From positions 62,001-126,000 of the forward strand of contig JADZEW010000024.1 in assembly GCA_020850325.1 (NCBI GenBank): 64,000 nt of DNA. The letters run 5' to 3'. The stretch comes from Methanoregulaceae archaeon (GTDB lineage: Bacteria > Armatimonadota > Fimbriimonadia > Fimbriimonadales > Fimbriimonadaceae). The notes under the pieces were generated by a model, which ran no database searches, was not told the origin of the DNA, and saw only the letters and a program-made list of their open reading frames with translations. A program made the translations under genes and the position numbers. This document shows, one piece after another, positions 17,849 through 26,749 of the stretch (positions are counted from its first letter, which is position 1; each line of letters opens with the position of its first letter).

Positions 17849-18970
17849 ATGATTCAAGAGGAACGCCTCGTCGATCTCTTCCTACGCCTTTGCCAAATCA
17901 ACGCCCCTTCGCTCGGCGAGCGTGAGTCGGTCGCGTTTACGAAGCAGTACCTGCGGGATCAAGGATTGCAGGTTGAAGAGGATCAAGCCGGGGCCAAGAT
18001 TGGTGGCAACGCTAACAACCTGATCGTGACCCTTCAGGCAAACGCTCCCAACCTGCCGAGGGTGTTCCTCTCCGCCCACTTCGACACCGTGGAGCCCACC
18101 GACGGACTGATCATCGAGGAGCGGGATGGCATCTTCTTCAGCGCCAGCGACACGATCCTCGGTGCGGACGACAAGGGAGGGATGGCCCCCGCGATTGAAG
18201 CGGTCCTCGCGCTCCGGGAATCGGGCATCCCTCACGGCGATGTGGTGCTGCTTCTTTCGGTTGCCGAAGAAATCGGGCTCAAGGGAGCCGATGCGCTGAA
18301 GATCGAGTCTCTGAATCTTGACTACGGCTTCGTGCTGGATACCGGGCCCCCGGTTGGAACGTTCGTGACCCGAACTGCCTTTCATGACAAGCTTGACATC
18401 GAGGTGATCGGTAAGCCTGCCCATGCGGGTAAGGACCCCGAGAAGGGAATCAACGCCATCGTTGTGGCAGCGGAGGCGATCGCGGGGATGAAAATGGGCC
18501 GCATCGGCCCCGAAACGACCGCGAACCTCGGCGTCATCGAAGGCGGCACTGGCACCAACGTAGTTTGTGCAAGCGTGAGGATCAAGGCGGAGGCCCGCTC
18601 GACTTCGCTGGAAGAACTGGAGGCGCAAATCGACCACATGGTCAAGCGGTTCGAGGAAGCCGCTTCGAAGCACGGCACCGAGGTTCGCATCGAGCATGTT
18701 CGCCACTACCACGCGTACAGCCTCGATCCCGGCTCGGAAGTGGTGCGGGTTGCCCAAGAGGCCAGTCGTCGCCTTGGATTTGAGCCGACCCTGCGTACAA
18801 CGCTCGGCGGCAGCGACGCCAACGTCTATAACAAGAAGGGCGTTCCGAGCATTGTAGTCGCGACGGGCATGGATAAGATCCACACCCACGACGAGTTCAT
18901 TTCGCGCAAGGACCTGATCGACACCGCGAGGTTGACGCTGGAAATCCTCCGCGTCGCGTACGGTGCCTAG
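17849..18970 (+). CDS. M20-family peptidase (PepT-like)
   Basis: A 373-residue zinc metallopeptidase of the M20/M25/M40 group, closest in layout to PepT-like aminotripeptidases such as YqjE. Metal-ligand segments are SAHFDTVEP (His and Asp), GADDKGGMAPAIEA (bridging Asp), LLSVAEEIGLKGA (catalytic Glu-Glu), VLDTG and the C-terminal THDEFI (His). A dimerisation lid lies at about 180-290. The ATG is 6 nt after TAACCT, predicting a leaderless mRNA. It is convergent with the following minus-strand gene (4-bp overlap). Confidence 0.88.
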   Translation: MIQEERLVDLFLRLCQINAPSLGERESVAFTKQYLRDQGLQVEEDQAGAKIGGNANNLIVTLQANAPNLPRVFLSAHFDTVEPTDGLIIEERDGIFFSASDTILGADDKGGMAPAIEAVLALRESGIPHGDVVLLLSVAEEIGLKGADALKIESLNLDYGFVLDTGPPVGTFVTRTAFHDKLDIEVIGKPAHAGKDPEKGINAIVVAAEAIAGMKMGRIGPETTANLGVIEGGTGTNVVCASVRIKAEARSTSLEELEAQIDHMVKRFEEAASKHGTEVRIEHVRHYHAYSLDPGSEVVRVAQEASRRLGFEPTLRTTLGGSDANVYNKKGVPSIVVATGMDKIHTHDEFISRKDLIDTARLTLEILRVAYGA

Positions 18971-19803
18971 TAGGGAAGATCGACCGGCGGTTTGGGGCTC
19001 GACCCCGTCCCAATCCGCTTGGAGAGGGTCTTCGAATGCGCGTTGATCGTCGTGAGGGCGATCAACCACGTCACCACCCCGCCCAGGATCGGCAAGAGGA
19101 TGAGCGCGTTGAAGGGTGGGTTGGTGTTTCCCGTCATCGCGCTCACCAGTCCGCGGATGCCATCGGGGATCGCGATCGTCCAAATCACGCAACCGAGCCA
19201 AACCACCAAGTACCCCACTCCGCTGGCGATTTGGCCGGTGACGATGTGGCCCAGTCCAGGGAGGATCACCGAGAAGATGGCGGCACTTCGCGAGCTGGCT
19301 ACCGCCTCGAACTCGCTCGCCGCCACCGTGGCTGATCGGGCCTGGGTGTTAAACACGAGTTCGGCATGCTTACGCTCTGCTGAGACGTTCTTGGGATCCG
19401 CCAGTTTGGCTCGCTTGTAGAACTCGAGGGCTTCTTGCGGTCGGCGGCGGGCTTGGGCGTCATCCCCCATGACCTCGAGCACGATCGAAGACCCCGGCGC
19501 AACTTCGGCGGCTTCCTTGAGAATCTGACTGGCGATGTCCTGATTTCCCCGGGTGAACTCAAGGTGATACCGCTGGAGCAGCTTCTCGGCTTTCTCGATC
19601 TGTTCGCGGGTCAATTCAACCGGCGCAATCTCCACCTCAGCCGGTGGTTCGTCGCCGGGAGACGGCTCGGAAACAGCCTCGGCTGGTGGCGTGGGGGTCA
19701 ATGCCTCACGCAACCGCGCTGCCTCTTCTTCGAGGGCACGGAGTCGCTCAGCCGCCTCTTCTGGCGTCAGCGGACGTCCGGGTTCGGTTGCATCGTTCTC
19801 CAT
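18967..19803 (-). CDS. membrane protein with acidic coiled coil and TPR-like region
   Basis: A 278-residue protein. Residues 10-45 form an acidic coiled coil (TPEEAAERLRALEEEAARL). Residues 75-165 look like TPR helices (QIEKAEKLLQRYHLEFTRG, RRPQEALEFYKRAKLADPKN). The C-terminal third has about three hydrophobic segments (SAAIFSVILPGLGHIVTGQ, GVGYLVVWLGCVIWTIAI, NALILLPILGGVVTWLIAL). GHIVTGQIASGVGYL resembles the TM2/DUF5683-type repeat. ATG 19803 has GGAG 7 nt upstream but lies inside the 3' end of rsfS, giving a 37-bp overlap. Confidence 0.65.
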   Translation of the reverse strand: MENDATEPGRPLTPEEAAERLRALEEEAARLREALTPTPPAEAVSEPSPGDEPPAEVEIAPVELTREQIEKAEKLLQRYHLEFTRGNQDIASQILKEAAEVAPGSSIVLEVMGDDAQARRRPQEALEFYKRAKLADPKNVSAERKHAELVFNTQARSATVAASEFEAVASSRSAAIFSVILPGLGHIVTGQIASGVGYLVVWLGCVIWTIAIPDGIRGLVSAMTGNTNPPFNALILLPILGGVVTWLIALTTINAHSKTLSKRIGTGSSPKPPVDLPY

Positions 19804-20108
19804 AGCGTCTCCAGGTCGTAGAACTGGCGTTGCTCGTCGCGCATGACATGCAGCACGATATCGCCGTAATCGTGGAGGATCCAACCGTTCGTGCCGCCTT
19901 CGCGGCGGAGCGGTCGCTCCTTTAGCTCACGCATCTTTTCCTCCACTCGCTCCGCGATCGCGGAAAGCAAACGGTCGTTGGAAGCGGAGCAAACAACAAA
20001 GTAGTCGGCAATCGAGGTCTTTTCGCGAACGTCGAGGATTTGAACATCCTCGCCCTTCATGTCGTCGATCGTCGCGGTAATCAGGTCGAGTTTTTCTTGT
20101 ACGGTCAT
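19767..20108 (-). CDS. rsfS: ribosomal silencing factor RsfS
   Basis: A 113-residue RsfS (Iojap-like) protein, which binds L14 on the large subunit and blocks subunit joining under starvation. Family features are LDVREKTSIADYFVVCSA near the N-terminus and GWILHDYGDIVLHVM followed by RQFYDLETLW. Length is normal. It starts right after the nadD stop, the common nadD-rsfS arrangement, and its last 37 bp overlap the start of the downstream membrane-protein gene. Confidence 0.93.
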   Translation of the reverse strand: MTVQEKLDLITATIDDMKGEDVQILDVREKTSIADYFVVCSASNDRLLSAIAERVEEKMRELKERPLRREGGTNGWILHDYGDIVLHVMRDEQRQFYDLETLWRTMQPNPDVR

Positions 20109-20696
20109 TCAGTTTCGATAGAGTTTTCGCTCTTGGATATAGTCTAGGACGGTCGAAGGCATCAGGTTGGCTACGGGTTTGTTGGCTTGAATCCGGAGCC
20201 TGATGTCGGTCGAGGAAGCCTCGCTGGGCGGCAAGACGAGCCAATCGATTCGCGGTTTTAGCCAATCGGACGTGCGATCCTGCACATCTCGAAGCGTTGT
20301 CGGCGGTCTCACGGCAACCGCTAGGCGGCACAGCCGCGAGAGCTTGTCCGGCTGTCTCCACTGTTCAAAAGTCTTCAGTGAATCCGAACCGAGAATCCAC
20401 CAATACTCTGCCGGCCGGATGTACACCAGTTCGGAAACCGTGTCGTAGGCATAGCTGGGGCCGCCCCGCGCAATCTCGATATCGCTGACCGCGAAGTGCT
20501 GATGCCCCGAAATCGCCCGGCGCACCATTTCGAGGCGATCCTTGGCCGAGGCACTCTTGGTCGCCTTCAACGGATTGCGATTTGAAGGAACAAAGAGCAC
20601 CTCATCAAGCTCTAATTGCTGACGAGCGGCATCGGCGATTGCCAAGTGACCCATGTGCGGAGGGTCGAAGGTTCCACCAAAAATGCCAACTCTCAT
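20109..20696 (-). CDS. nadD: nicotinate-nucleotide adenylyltransferase
   Basis: A 195-residue NadD, which adenylylates nicotinate mononucleotide to deamido-NAD in NAD biosynthesis. The nucleotidyltransferase signature is GTFDPPHMGHLAIAD, and SSTDIRLRIQ is the family's C-terminal ISSTxIR motif. WWILGSDSL lies in the middle. It ends directly at the rsfS start, so the pair is coupled. nadA (de novo NAD pathway) is also in this window, 22 kb away. A CATAAT hexamer lies about 14 nt before the ATG. Confidence 0.95.
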   Translation of the reverse strand: MRVGIFGGTFDPPHMGHLAIADAARQQLELDEVLFVPSNRNPLKATKSASAKDRLEMVRRAISGHQHFAVSDIEIARGGPSYAYDTVSELVYIRPAEYWWILGSDSLKTFEQWRQPDKLSRLCRLAVAVRPPTTLRDVQDRTSDWLKPRIDWLVLPPSEASSTDIRLRIQANKPVANLMPSTVLDYIQERKLYRN

Positions 20697-20804
20697 GCGG
20701 GATTGAGTTCATTATGACGCCCCGTAAGAGCCCTGGGTCTCCAGGGGTGTGGAAAACTTGGGGATAATTGCCCTGACGCGTACGTCTAACAATTTAACTG
20801 CACT
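20697..20804. promoter_or_regulatory. divergent nadD / vanW-family spacer with perfect hairpin
   Basis: 108-bp divergent spacer. It contains a perfect CCCTGG-GTCT-CCAGGG hairpin at 20731-20746 that could be an operator for either gene. No known riboswitch is seen. Confidence 0.35.
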
Positions 20805-22175
20805 ATGAAACGGGTACTGGTTTGGTTCGGGGTTCTTTCAGGAACGGTCGTCATCGGCTTTGCGCTGATGGCGTCTCAATACGAGCCCAAAGCTGCGCCA
20901 GGCACCCGCGTCGGCGAGATCGACATCGAAGGATTGACCGCTGAGCAGGCCGCTTTTCGGATCCGGCAGTGGTGGGAGCAAGAGAAAGGTCGCACCCTCC
21001 AACTCAGATTGCCCGGCGGCGAGATTTATGAAGATCGTGCAAGCCGGCTGGGGCTCTCCATCGACGATTCCGCGACCGTCGCACAGGTTGATTTCGAGTC
21101 CCTCCTAGACTCGATTAAGCGCGCGGTGAAGGGAAGCGCGGAGCGGCCGAAGTACGATCTCGTGTTCAAGCCAGCGACGGTGGATACCAAGCCTCTGAGC
21201 CAGTTTGTCGAGAAGCATGTCCCGGAGCGCAAACCCGCTCGGGTCGTGTTTCGCAACGGCGCCATCGAGCGAACCCCGGAAGTTGCGGGATTCCGGCTCG
21301 ATGCTTCACGCGTGTTCGATGCGACGTTGATCGCTTTCCGAGATCAGGCCCCGGTCGAGCTTCCGCTTAAGCTTGACGAGAAGAAGGTGCCTGATGAGGT
21401 GCTTTCCAAGATCACTGATGTGGTTAGTGAGTTTTCCACACGATTTTCGGAGGGTAAGGCGTCTCGATCGACGAACATTCGGCTTGCTGCACGCAAGATC
21501 GACGGTTTGGTCCTCGCTCCCGGCGAGTCATTCAGTTTCAATGGCGTCGTCGGAAAGCGGACTCGGGAGGCGGGATTCAAAGAAGCGGGCGTCTATAAGG
21601 ATGGCAAGCACGATATCGACATTGGGGGTGGCATCTGCCAAGTCAGCACCACGCTCTACAATGCCGTCCTGTTCGCGAACCTGAAGGTGACGAAGCGCCA
21701 GAACCACTCGATGCCCGTGCCATACGTGCCGATTGGGCGTGACGCCGCCGTCGACTACAACCGGATCGATCTCGGCTTTACGAACACGCTCGATATCCCG
21801 GTTGCGATCAATTCCCAAGTCGAGACTGGCAAGATCACCTTCCGCGTTCTCGGCCAGAAGGATCCTAGCTTGTCGGTCAAGATCGAATCCTCGGACCGTC
21901 GATCATGGGCGGTTGGAGAGAAGGTCCAGCGCGACCCTTCGCTTCCCGAAGGTAAGCGGCGAGTCATCGAAAAAGGCAGTGGTGGCCATTCGATCAACAC
22001 CTTCCGAGTGGTGTACCGCGACGGAAAAGAACTGAAGCGCGAACCTCTTGGACGCAGCCATTATCGTGGCGGCGTGAGAATCGTTGCCGTTGGTACCGCC
22101 GCGCCAGTTGCCGACGTCACGCCGGAGCCAGCTGGTGAAATCAACCCAAGCGAAGGCGACATTTCGGGACACTAA
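20805..22175 (+). CDS. VanW-family protein with peptidoglycan-binding-like N-terminal domain
   Basis: A 456-residue envelope protein with an N-terminal membrane anchor (VLVWFGVLSGTVVIGFALMA). Residues 38-190 hold a PF12229-type domain (VGEIDIEGLTAEQAAFRIRQ; a second copy around GFRLDASRVFDA). The VanW domain spans about 200-340 (LAPGESFSFNGVVGKRTREA, IGGGICQVSTTLYNAVL). VanW proteins occur in cell-wall and vancomycin-resistance contexts but their activity is not established. The C-terminus resembles a G5-type strand region. It is monocistronic, divergent from nadD. Confidence 0.85.
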   Translation: MKRVLVWFGVLSGTVVIGFALMASQYEPKAAPGTRVGEIDIEGLTAEQAAFRIRQWWEQEKGRTLQLRLPGGEIYEDRASRLGLSIDDSATVAQVDFESLLDSIKRAVKGSAERPKYDLVFKPATVDTKPLSQFVEKHVPERKPARVVFRNGAIERTPEVAGFRLDASRVFDATLIAFRDQAPVELPLKLDEKKVPDEVLSKITDVVSEFSTRFSEGKASRSTNIRLAARKIDGLVLAPGESFSFNGVVGKRTREAGFKEAGVYKDGKHDIDIGGGICQVSTTLYNAVLFANLKVTKRQNHSMPVPYVPIGRDAAVDYNRIDLGFTNTLDIPVAINSQVETGKITFRVLGQKDPSLSVKIESSDRRSWAVGEKVQRDPSLPEGKRRVIEKGSGGHSINTFRVVYRDGKELKREPLGRSHYRGGVRIVAVGTAAPVADVTPEPAGEINPSEGDISGH

Positions 22176-22224
22176 TACGAACGCTTGGGTTCTCTTCTCA
22201 GGATTTCCCGCATCATGCGGATTA

Positions 22225-22890
22225 TCAGGCCGCGATGGCGGTGCGACGGTTCAGGTCGGCCAGGAACCGATTCCACTTTCGCTTGCCCACGCGATCGTTG
22301 TGATTGATGAGGAGGCCGGCGCGATGCGCCTTGCCCTCCTTGCGAACGTATCGTACTTCGCACTCGAACTCGAAGCGATCGGGCCCCTGGTCGATGCAGA
22401 CCTTGACGGTGGATCCCATAGTCAGTTCTGGTGCCGTGCTCAGGCCGATCCCATCCATGCTGATGTCGAGGACGGAACAGTCCGGCGCGATGCACCTAGC
22501 CCCAACGTGGACGGACGCCTTCATCCCCTGCACACGGAAGCGCTCACGGCCCGTTCCGTGCTGCGCGTTGAGGTTCGTTGCCTCCATCACGACGACCGTG
22601 CTAACGACCTCACCGTGTCGAACCACGACCTGTTGGATACGTGCGCGCAGCTTCAGCGTCCACTCGTGGAGGGAAACCTCGCCGAATAGCTCTTGGCCCT
22701 CGGCAAGCTGGTGCTCGCCATCGAACTGGATGACAAATCGGAGGTTGCGCTCACCAACGACCCAACCGAGAAACTCAGCAAGGTCCGAGGCGCGGATGAA
22801 GCGCGCTCTGGTGTGTTCTATCTTTGGCAGTTGTCCGAGATCCAAGTTGCCCTTCTCCCGAGGCGCATTTACCTTGGTAACTATCGGCAA
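22225..22890 (-). CDS. PilZ-domain protein
   Basis: A 221-residue cytoplasmic protein with a C-terminal PilZ domain, the cyclic-di-GMP receptor fold. The binding motifs are RERFR (about residue 115) and DISMDGIG (about 142). Residues 25-110 form a YcgR-like N-terminal beta region (HQLAEGQELFGEVSLHEWT). It may therefore couple c-di-GMP to motility or surface functions. The start is uncertain: TTG 22890 is the longest. It follows the DUF1287 gene by 9 bp and is the last gene of the minus-strand run. Confidence 0.8.
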   Translation of the reverse strand: MPIVTKVNAPREKGNLDLGQLPKIEHTRARFIRASDLAEFLGWVVGERNLRFVIQFDGEHQLAEGQELFGEVSLHEWTLKLRARIQQVVVRHGEVVSTVVVMEATNLNAQHGTGRERFRVQGMKASVHVGARCIAPDCSVLDISMDGIGLSTAPELTMGSTVKVCIDQGPDRFEFECEVRYVRKEGKAHRAGLLINHNDRVGKRKWNRFLADLNRRTAIAA

Positions 22891-22899
22891 CTTGCCGGG

Positions 22900-23466
22900 C
22901 TATCTTGAGGGGTAGCGGTAGTGGCCGGTGATGCGCCATCGGGTGAGAACATCTTCTTCGAGCGTCGTCGAGAGGTTGTGGTTGACCATGGGCCACCCTG
23001 ATTCTCCCCTCCGGTCCGAGAGGACGCCGATGTGATCGAGGCCGTTGTCTAGCTTCCAGGTCACGAAGTCGCCTGGCTTCCACTGAGCGACTTCGGCCCG
23101 AGTTGTTCTTGTCGTCAACGATCGTCCTTTGCGGGTGAAGAAGACCCGCTGGTTGGGCACGCGGCGGTGGTCGATGTTGCGATCCGGCTTCGCGAGGCCG
23201 CTGTATCGCGGATATGCGGACCAGGCCGCTTTCATATCCTCGTGGATCAGCTTCTGCAAGTCGTGCCCGGCATGGCGCAGCGCCCGCACCACGACATCCG
23301 TGCACACCCCTCGATCTTTGGGCAGGTCGCCGCCAGGATAGCTCAGCTTCACGTAGCGATTGTCGTACACCGTGCCCCAGTCGAGCTGCATGCGAGCGCC
23401 CTCGACGATCTTCGTCGGCGAAGACCCAATCAGTAGAAGCGCAACCGAGCCTAGTAAGACGCCCAT
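22900..23466 (-). CDS. DUF1287 secreted protein
   Basis: A 188-residue exported DUF1287 protein. [16 protein letters not shown] is a signal-peptide-like N-terminus. The family core contains [45 protein letters not shown] and DHIGVLSD. The conserved Cys (GVCTD), His (DHIGV) and following Asp suggest an NlpC/P60-like cysteine hydrolase arrangement, but no activity is established. I chose ATG 23466 rather than the 35-codon upstream extension, because it gives the signal peptide; it overlaps the glycosylase gene's 3' end by 16 bp. Confidence 0.82.
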   Translation of the reverse strand: MGVLLGSVALLLIGSSPTKIVEGARMQLDWGTVYDNRYVKLSYPGGDLPKDRGVCTDVVVRALRHAGHDLQKLIHEDMKAAWSAYPRYSGLAKPDRNIDHRRVPNQRVFFTRKGRSLTTRTTRAEVAQWKPGDFVTWKLDNGLDHIGVLSDRRGESGWPMVNHNLSTTLEEDVLTRWRITGHYRYPSR

Positions 23467-24089
23467 CGTTGGACCACCTCGTCGAGCATTACTTCCGTCA
23501 GACGCCCAGTAAACGTGTTCTGTTGCGACGGGTGGTAGGAGCCGAACACCCGGGATGGTCCGATTTCGCACTCAACTCCATGTCCGAACTTCGGGATTGG
23601 ACGTGCACCGAGCTGAGCGAGGGTGTTTGTCCACGCGATGCTGCCCAGGCACAGCACCGCTCGCCAGGGCCGTCTCTCCAGCAACTCAATGAGGAAGGGG
23701 CTACACGCCTCCACTTCAGCCGGAGTCGGCTTGTTGTCGGGAGGAGCACAGTGGCAGACGGCGGTGATCATCGCGCCAGTAAGGACAAGCCCATCGTCGA
23801 CAGAATCGCTGTTGGGTTGGCTGGCGACGTTCGCCCGGTGAAGGACTCGGTACAGCCAGTCTCCGCTTCGGTCCCCGGTAAACATGCGCCCGGTCCGATT
23901 TGCGCCGTGGGCGGCAGGGGCTAACCCGACGATCAGCCGCGTCGCCGCAGGATCCCCGAAGTTGGGAACCGGGCGGCCCCAGTAAGTCCACTCTGAGAAC
24001 GACTTGCGCTTGGTTCGGGCTACCTCTTCGCGCCACTCGACGAGGCGCGGGCACAGGCGGCAGTTGACGATACGGTCATCAAGCGACAC
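23451..24089 (-). CDS. family-5 uracil-DNA glycosylase (UDGb)
   Basis: A 212-residue DNA-repair enzyme that removes uracil and other deaminated bases. [11 protein letters not shown] near residue 10 is the start of the Fe-S cysteine set. [20 protein letters not shown] is the family-5 active-site stretch, in which the usual polar catalytic residue of other families is absent. [16 protein letters not shown] near the C-terminus is the HPSxxN leucine-loop motif. It overlaps the ArgC-like gene by 11 bp. Confidence 0.88.
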   Translation of the reverse strand: MSLDDRIVNCRLCPRLVEWREEVARTKRKSFSEWTYWGRPVPNFGDPAATRLIVGLAPAAHGANRTGRMFTGDRSGDWLYRVLHRANVASQPNSDSVDDGLVLTGAMITAVCHCAPPDNKPTPAEVEACSPFLIELLERRPWRAVLCLGSIAWTNTLAQLGARPIPKFGHGVECEIGPSRVFGSYHPSQQNTFTGRLTEVMLDEVVQRWASY

Positions 24090-24795
24090 CCAGAGTCTCC
24101 TCGAAGCCGGCCATCACGTTTAGGGTGTGGATGATCTGTCCCGTTCCCAGTTTGCCATGGATGTCGGCAAGGGTCTGGATCGTCAGCAGCGAGACTTCCT
24201 CGCCGGGCGTGACTCTCAGCCGGAACAGTGCGTGGGGCTTGCCTTCGGCGATCGGAGGAAACCACTCCGAATCCTCGTCGCGGCGGACGAAGAACGAGCG
24301 ACCATACGCTTCCTCGTAAATGTCGTCCAGGTCGGAGAGCTTGGCGGGAGTGTGGATCGAGGCGATGGCGTTCAGCCCTCTGACAGAGCCGAGATCGACG
24401 TCGCCCGAAGTGATCGCCGCCCCTAGATCCCACCCCAATGTGCCTAACGCTTCGTTAACCTCAGCATCCGCGACCGGAAAGCTCGCGATGAGCGCTGGCG
24501 ACTCCCGAACAATCCCCGCCCGCAGGATCGGACCGAGGGCAACAAGCGCTAATGTAGCCGAAGGCTTCGGAACCCGAACCCTATCCGCGCAGACGAGCGG
24601 ATTGTTGTCCATCAGTTCGATCAGACCAAACGGGGCATCATCGGCAGACTGATCGACGATCTGCCGATGCCAGTCGCCCTGCCAGAACTCGAGCACCGCG
24701 CTTGAGACGCCGTCGATCAATTCAACTCCCGGATGCTCCGTCAACTGTTGGCGCAACACGTCGTCAGGCCCGCAACGAACAGAAATCCGCGTCAC
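24079..24795 (-). CDS. ArgC-like protein lacking catalytic cysteine and most of the NADP domain
   Basis: A 238-residue protein aligning by eye with the C-terminal two thirds of N-acetyl-gamma-glutamyl-phosphate reductase. [16 protein letters not shown] corresponds to 'DLSADFR..YGLPEL'. [20 protein letters not shown] corresponds to 'ANPGCYPTAALLALAPLL', with Gly-Cys-Tyr replaced by Lys-Pro-Ser. [13 protein letters not shown] and [20 protein letters not shown] match the family C-terminus. Family members are about 345 residues; here the N-terminal dinucleotide domain is mostly gone. It is probably not a reductase. It overlaps both operon neighbours (4 and 11 bp). Confidence 0.6.
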   Translation of the reverse strand: MTRISVRCGPDDVLRQQLTEHPGVELIDGVSSAVLEFWQGDWHRQIVDQSADDAPFGLIELMDNNPLVCADRVRVPKPSATLALVALGPILRAGIVRESPALIASFPVADAEVNEALGTLGWDLGAAITSGDVDLGSVRGLNAIASIHTPAKLSDLDDIYEEAYGRSFFVRRDEDSEWFPPIAEGKPHALFRLRVTPGEEVSLLTIQTLADIHGKLGTGQIIHTLNVMAGFEETLGVA

Positions 24796-25469
24796 TTGCG
24801 GTTGACCTTGACATTGGAGATGATCGTTTGGGGCGCCTGCCCTTCGCTCATCGAGATCTTCATGGTGAGTTGGACGGTTGATGAGTGGAGCGAACCGTCG
24901 GCGAGAACGATGTACGACGTGCCTCGGCCGGTAATCGGCCCCATCATGTTCCCCGACATCGTGGTGCGAATCTCGGCAACCTGCTTGCCGCCGAGGGTCT
25001 TGATGCCCACGAAGGTGTAGTTGGCATCCATTTTTAGTTGGCCCATGGCGGTTCCCATGTCAACCTTCTGGCTCCACTTGGCCCCGATCGCGACGGGCTT
25101 CTCGGGATACGCAAAGGACCCAAAGCCCTCAAAGTTCGACTGTCCGCCGACCGGTCGGTTGCGGCTGTCCATCTTAACGGTCTGCTTGTCGACCTTGCCC
25201 TGCGATTGGCCATTCATCTTCGCGGGACCAGTTGAGACTTCAATGGTCGCGACCCCCTTGGTCACGCTCTTCGTCGCCATGACGAGCGGGGTTTCCATGT
25301 TCAGCACGGTTTGTCCGCCGCTCGTACTAGAGAGCAACATGCTGTATCGGACCGTCTGGCCCGCCTTGTACTTTGATCGGAAAAGGTAGCCCCCGCCTTG
25401 CTTGGCGATTTGCGGAGTGACTAGGGAAGTGAGACCCGCGAGGGCCAAGAGCAGCATCGTAGGCTTCAT
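24792..25469 (-). CDS. secreted beta-rich protein (DUF6263-like layout)
   Basis: A 225-residue exported protein. MKPTMLLLALAGLTSLVTPQ is a signal peptide. The mature part is beta-rich with repeated VATIEVSTGPAKMNGQ-like strands, YPEKPVAIGAKWSQKVDMG, and AEIRTTMSGNMMG. The layout resembles DUF6263 and lipoprotein-localisation-like beta sandwiches, but I do not assign a function. It starts 8 bp after folC behind a weak TAGACT hexamer and overlaps the ArgC-like gene by 4 bp. Confidence 0.6.
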   Translation of the reverse strand: MKPTMLLLALAGLTSLVTPQIAKQGGGYLFRSKYKAGQTVRYSMLLSSTSGGQTVLNMETPLVMATKSVTKGVATIEVSTGPAKMNGQSQGKVDKQTVKMDSRNRPVGGQSNFEGFGSFAYPEKPVAIGAKWSQKVDMGTAMGQLKMDANYTFVGIKTLGGKQVAEIRTTMSGNMMGPITGRGTSYIVLADGSLHSSTVQLTMKISMSEGQAPQTIISNVKVNRK

Positions 25470-25477
25470 GACTGCAA

Positions 25478-26749
25478 TTAGTCTACGCCCCGGCGCGCTT
25501 CCAGGGTTCTGAGCACGTCACCGACCAGATAGAAGCTTCCGGTCACCAGAATAGGGTTCGTATGGGTGACCGCCCCATCGAGCGCTTCTCCTACGGTTGC
25601 GCACGGGACTGGAGCAACGCAGTAGGGGGCGAGCTTCTCGGGAGGGAGGGCGCGATAGAAGTCGATCGGGGCGACGTAGGTGCGCTCGATGACGTCTCTT
25701 AGCGGAGCCATGACCCCTTCGGGCTCGTGGCCGTCGACCATGCCGGTTATCAGGGTGAACCGCTCGCCAGGGTAATGCTGCTCAAGAGAGGTGCGCAGCT
25801 GCAGGGCGGATTCGGCGTTATGGGCCCCGTCGAGAATGAACGTGTGGCCGGCAAGACTGAGCCGTTGAAACCGGCCAGGCAGGGAAGCGAGTACTACGCC
25901 GCGGCGGATGGCTTCTGGATTCGTCACAGCCCCCGAAACCACGGCCATCGCGATGGCTACGGCCATGTTGTGAGGCTGGGGCGCTCCGACGAGTCCCGGC
26001 GTCAACCCCTCGAAGGTCCCTCCTGGGGTTTCGACGGTAAAGGGCCCGGAGCCCGTGAGCTTAACCTCCCGCCCCCATCGCCACCAAGGAGCCTGCGAAT
26101 CATCGACTCTGCGCCCCACGGCATCCAGCGCCTCAGACGGCAGGTCGCCGCTCACTACCGGGCGCCCCGGCTTGATGATCCCTGCCTTCTCGGTTGCGAT
26201 CTCGCTCAACGTGCCTCCCAAGATGGCCGTGTGGTCGTAGCCGATACTCACAATTCCCGAGCCGGCCGGAGTGACGACATTGGTCGCATCCAGGCGCCCG
26301 CCAAGGCCCACTTCCAGCGCTACCCATGCGCATTGACGCTCCGTCCAGTACCGGACTCCGACCGCAGTCTTCATCTCGAACTCCGTCACGCAGCCGTACT
26401 CGGCCTCAAGCTCCGCCGCGATCGGGGCTAGCTCTGACACGTGGCGCGCAAAGTCGTCGCGGCCGATGAACTCCCGTCCGAACTGCACCCGCTCTCGTAG
26501 ATCGACAACGTACGGGCTGAAGAATGCGCCCGTAGCGTATCCCGCTTCGACGAGGATGCTCTGGAGATAGGCGGTCACCGACCCCTTGCCGTTGGTGCCC
26601 GCGACATGCAGGTACTGGGTCATCCCCGAACCCAAGTTGTTGTCGAGATTTGCGGCGCGCAGAAACGCCTCCATCCGGTCGAGCCCAAGCCGCCAGCCCC
26701 GCTGTTGAAGCGTGGAAAGATAAGCGACCGCTTCTTCGTAACTCATCAT
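25478..26749 (-). CDS. folC: bifunctional folylpolyglutamate / dihydrofolate synthase
   Basis: A 423-residue Mur-ligase-fold enzyme that adds glutamate to folates (and possibly dihydropteroate). The P-loop is VAGTNGKGSVTAYLQSIL. FFSPYVVDLRERVQFG, LEVGLGGRLDATNVV and SIGYDHTAILG are FolC signatures, and LDGAHNAESALQL lies in the C-terminal domain. The length matches single-chain FolC. The N-terminus overlaps the upstream HTH/membrane protein gene by 4 bp, so both are one transcript with the three genes downstream. Confidence 0.94.
   Translation of the reverse strand: MMSYEEAVAYLSTLQQRGWRLGLDRMEAFLRAANLDNNLGSGMTQYLHVAGTNGKGSVTAYLQSILVEAGYATGAFFSPYVVDLRERVQFGREFIGRDDFARHVSELAPIAAELEAEYGCVTEFEMKTAVGVRYWTERQCAWVALEVGLGGRLDATNVVTPAGSGIVSIGYDHTAILGGTLSEIATEKAGIIKPGRPVVSGDLPSEALDAVGRRVDDSQAPWWRWGREVKLTGSGPFTVETPGGTFEGLTPGLVGAPQPHNMAVAIAMAVVSGAVTNPEAIRRGVVLASLPGRFQRLSLAGHTFILDGAHNAESALQLRTSLEQHYPGERFTLITGMVDGHEPEGVMAPLRDVIERTYVAPIDFYRALPPEKLAPYCVAPVPCATVGEALDGAVTHTNPILVTGSFYLVGDVLRTLEARRGVD

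Noticed and set aside
17882-19201. 439-codon open frame antisense to the M20 peptidase
   Set aside because: Complement of a clear metallopeptidase; no start signal or domain.
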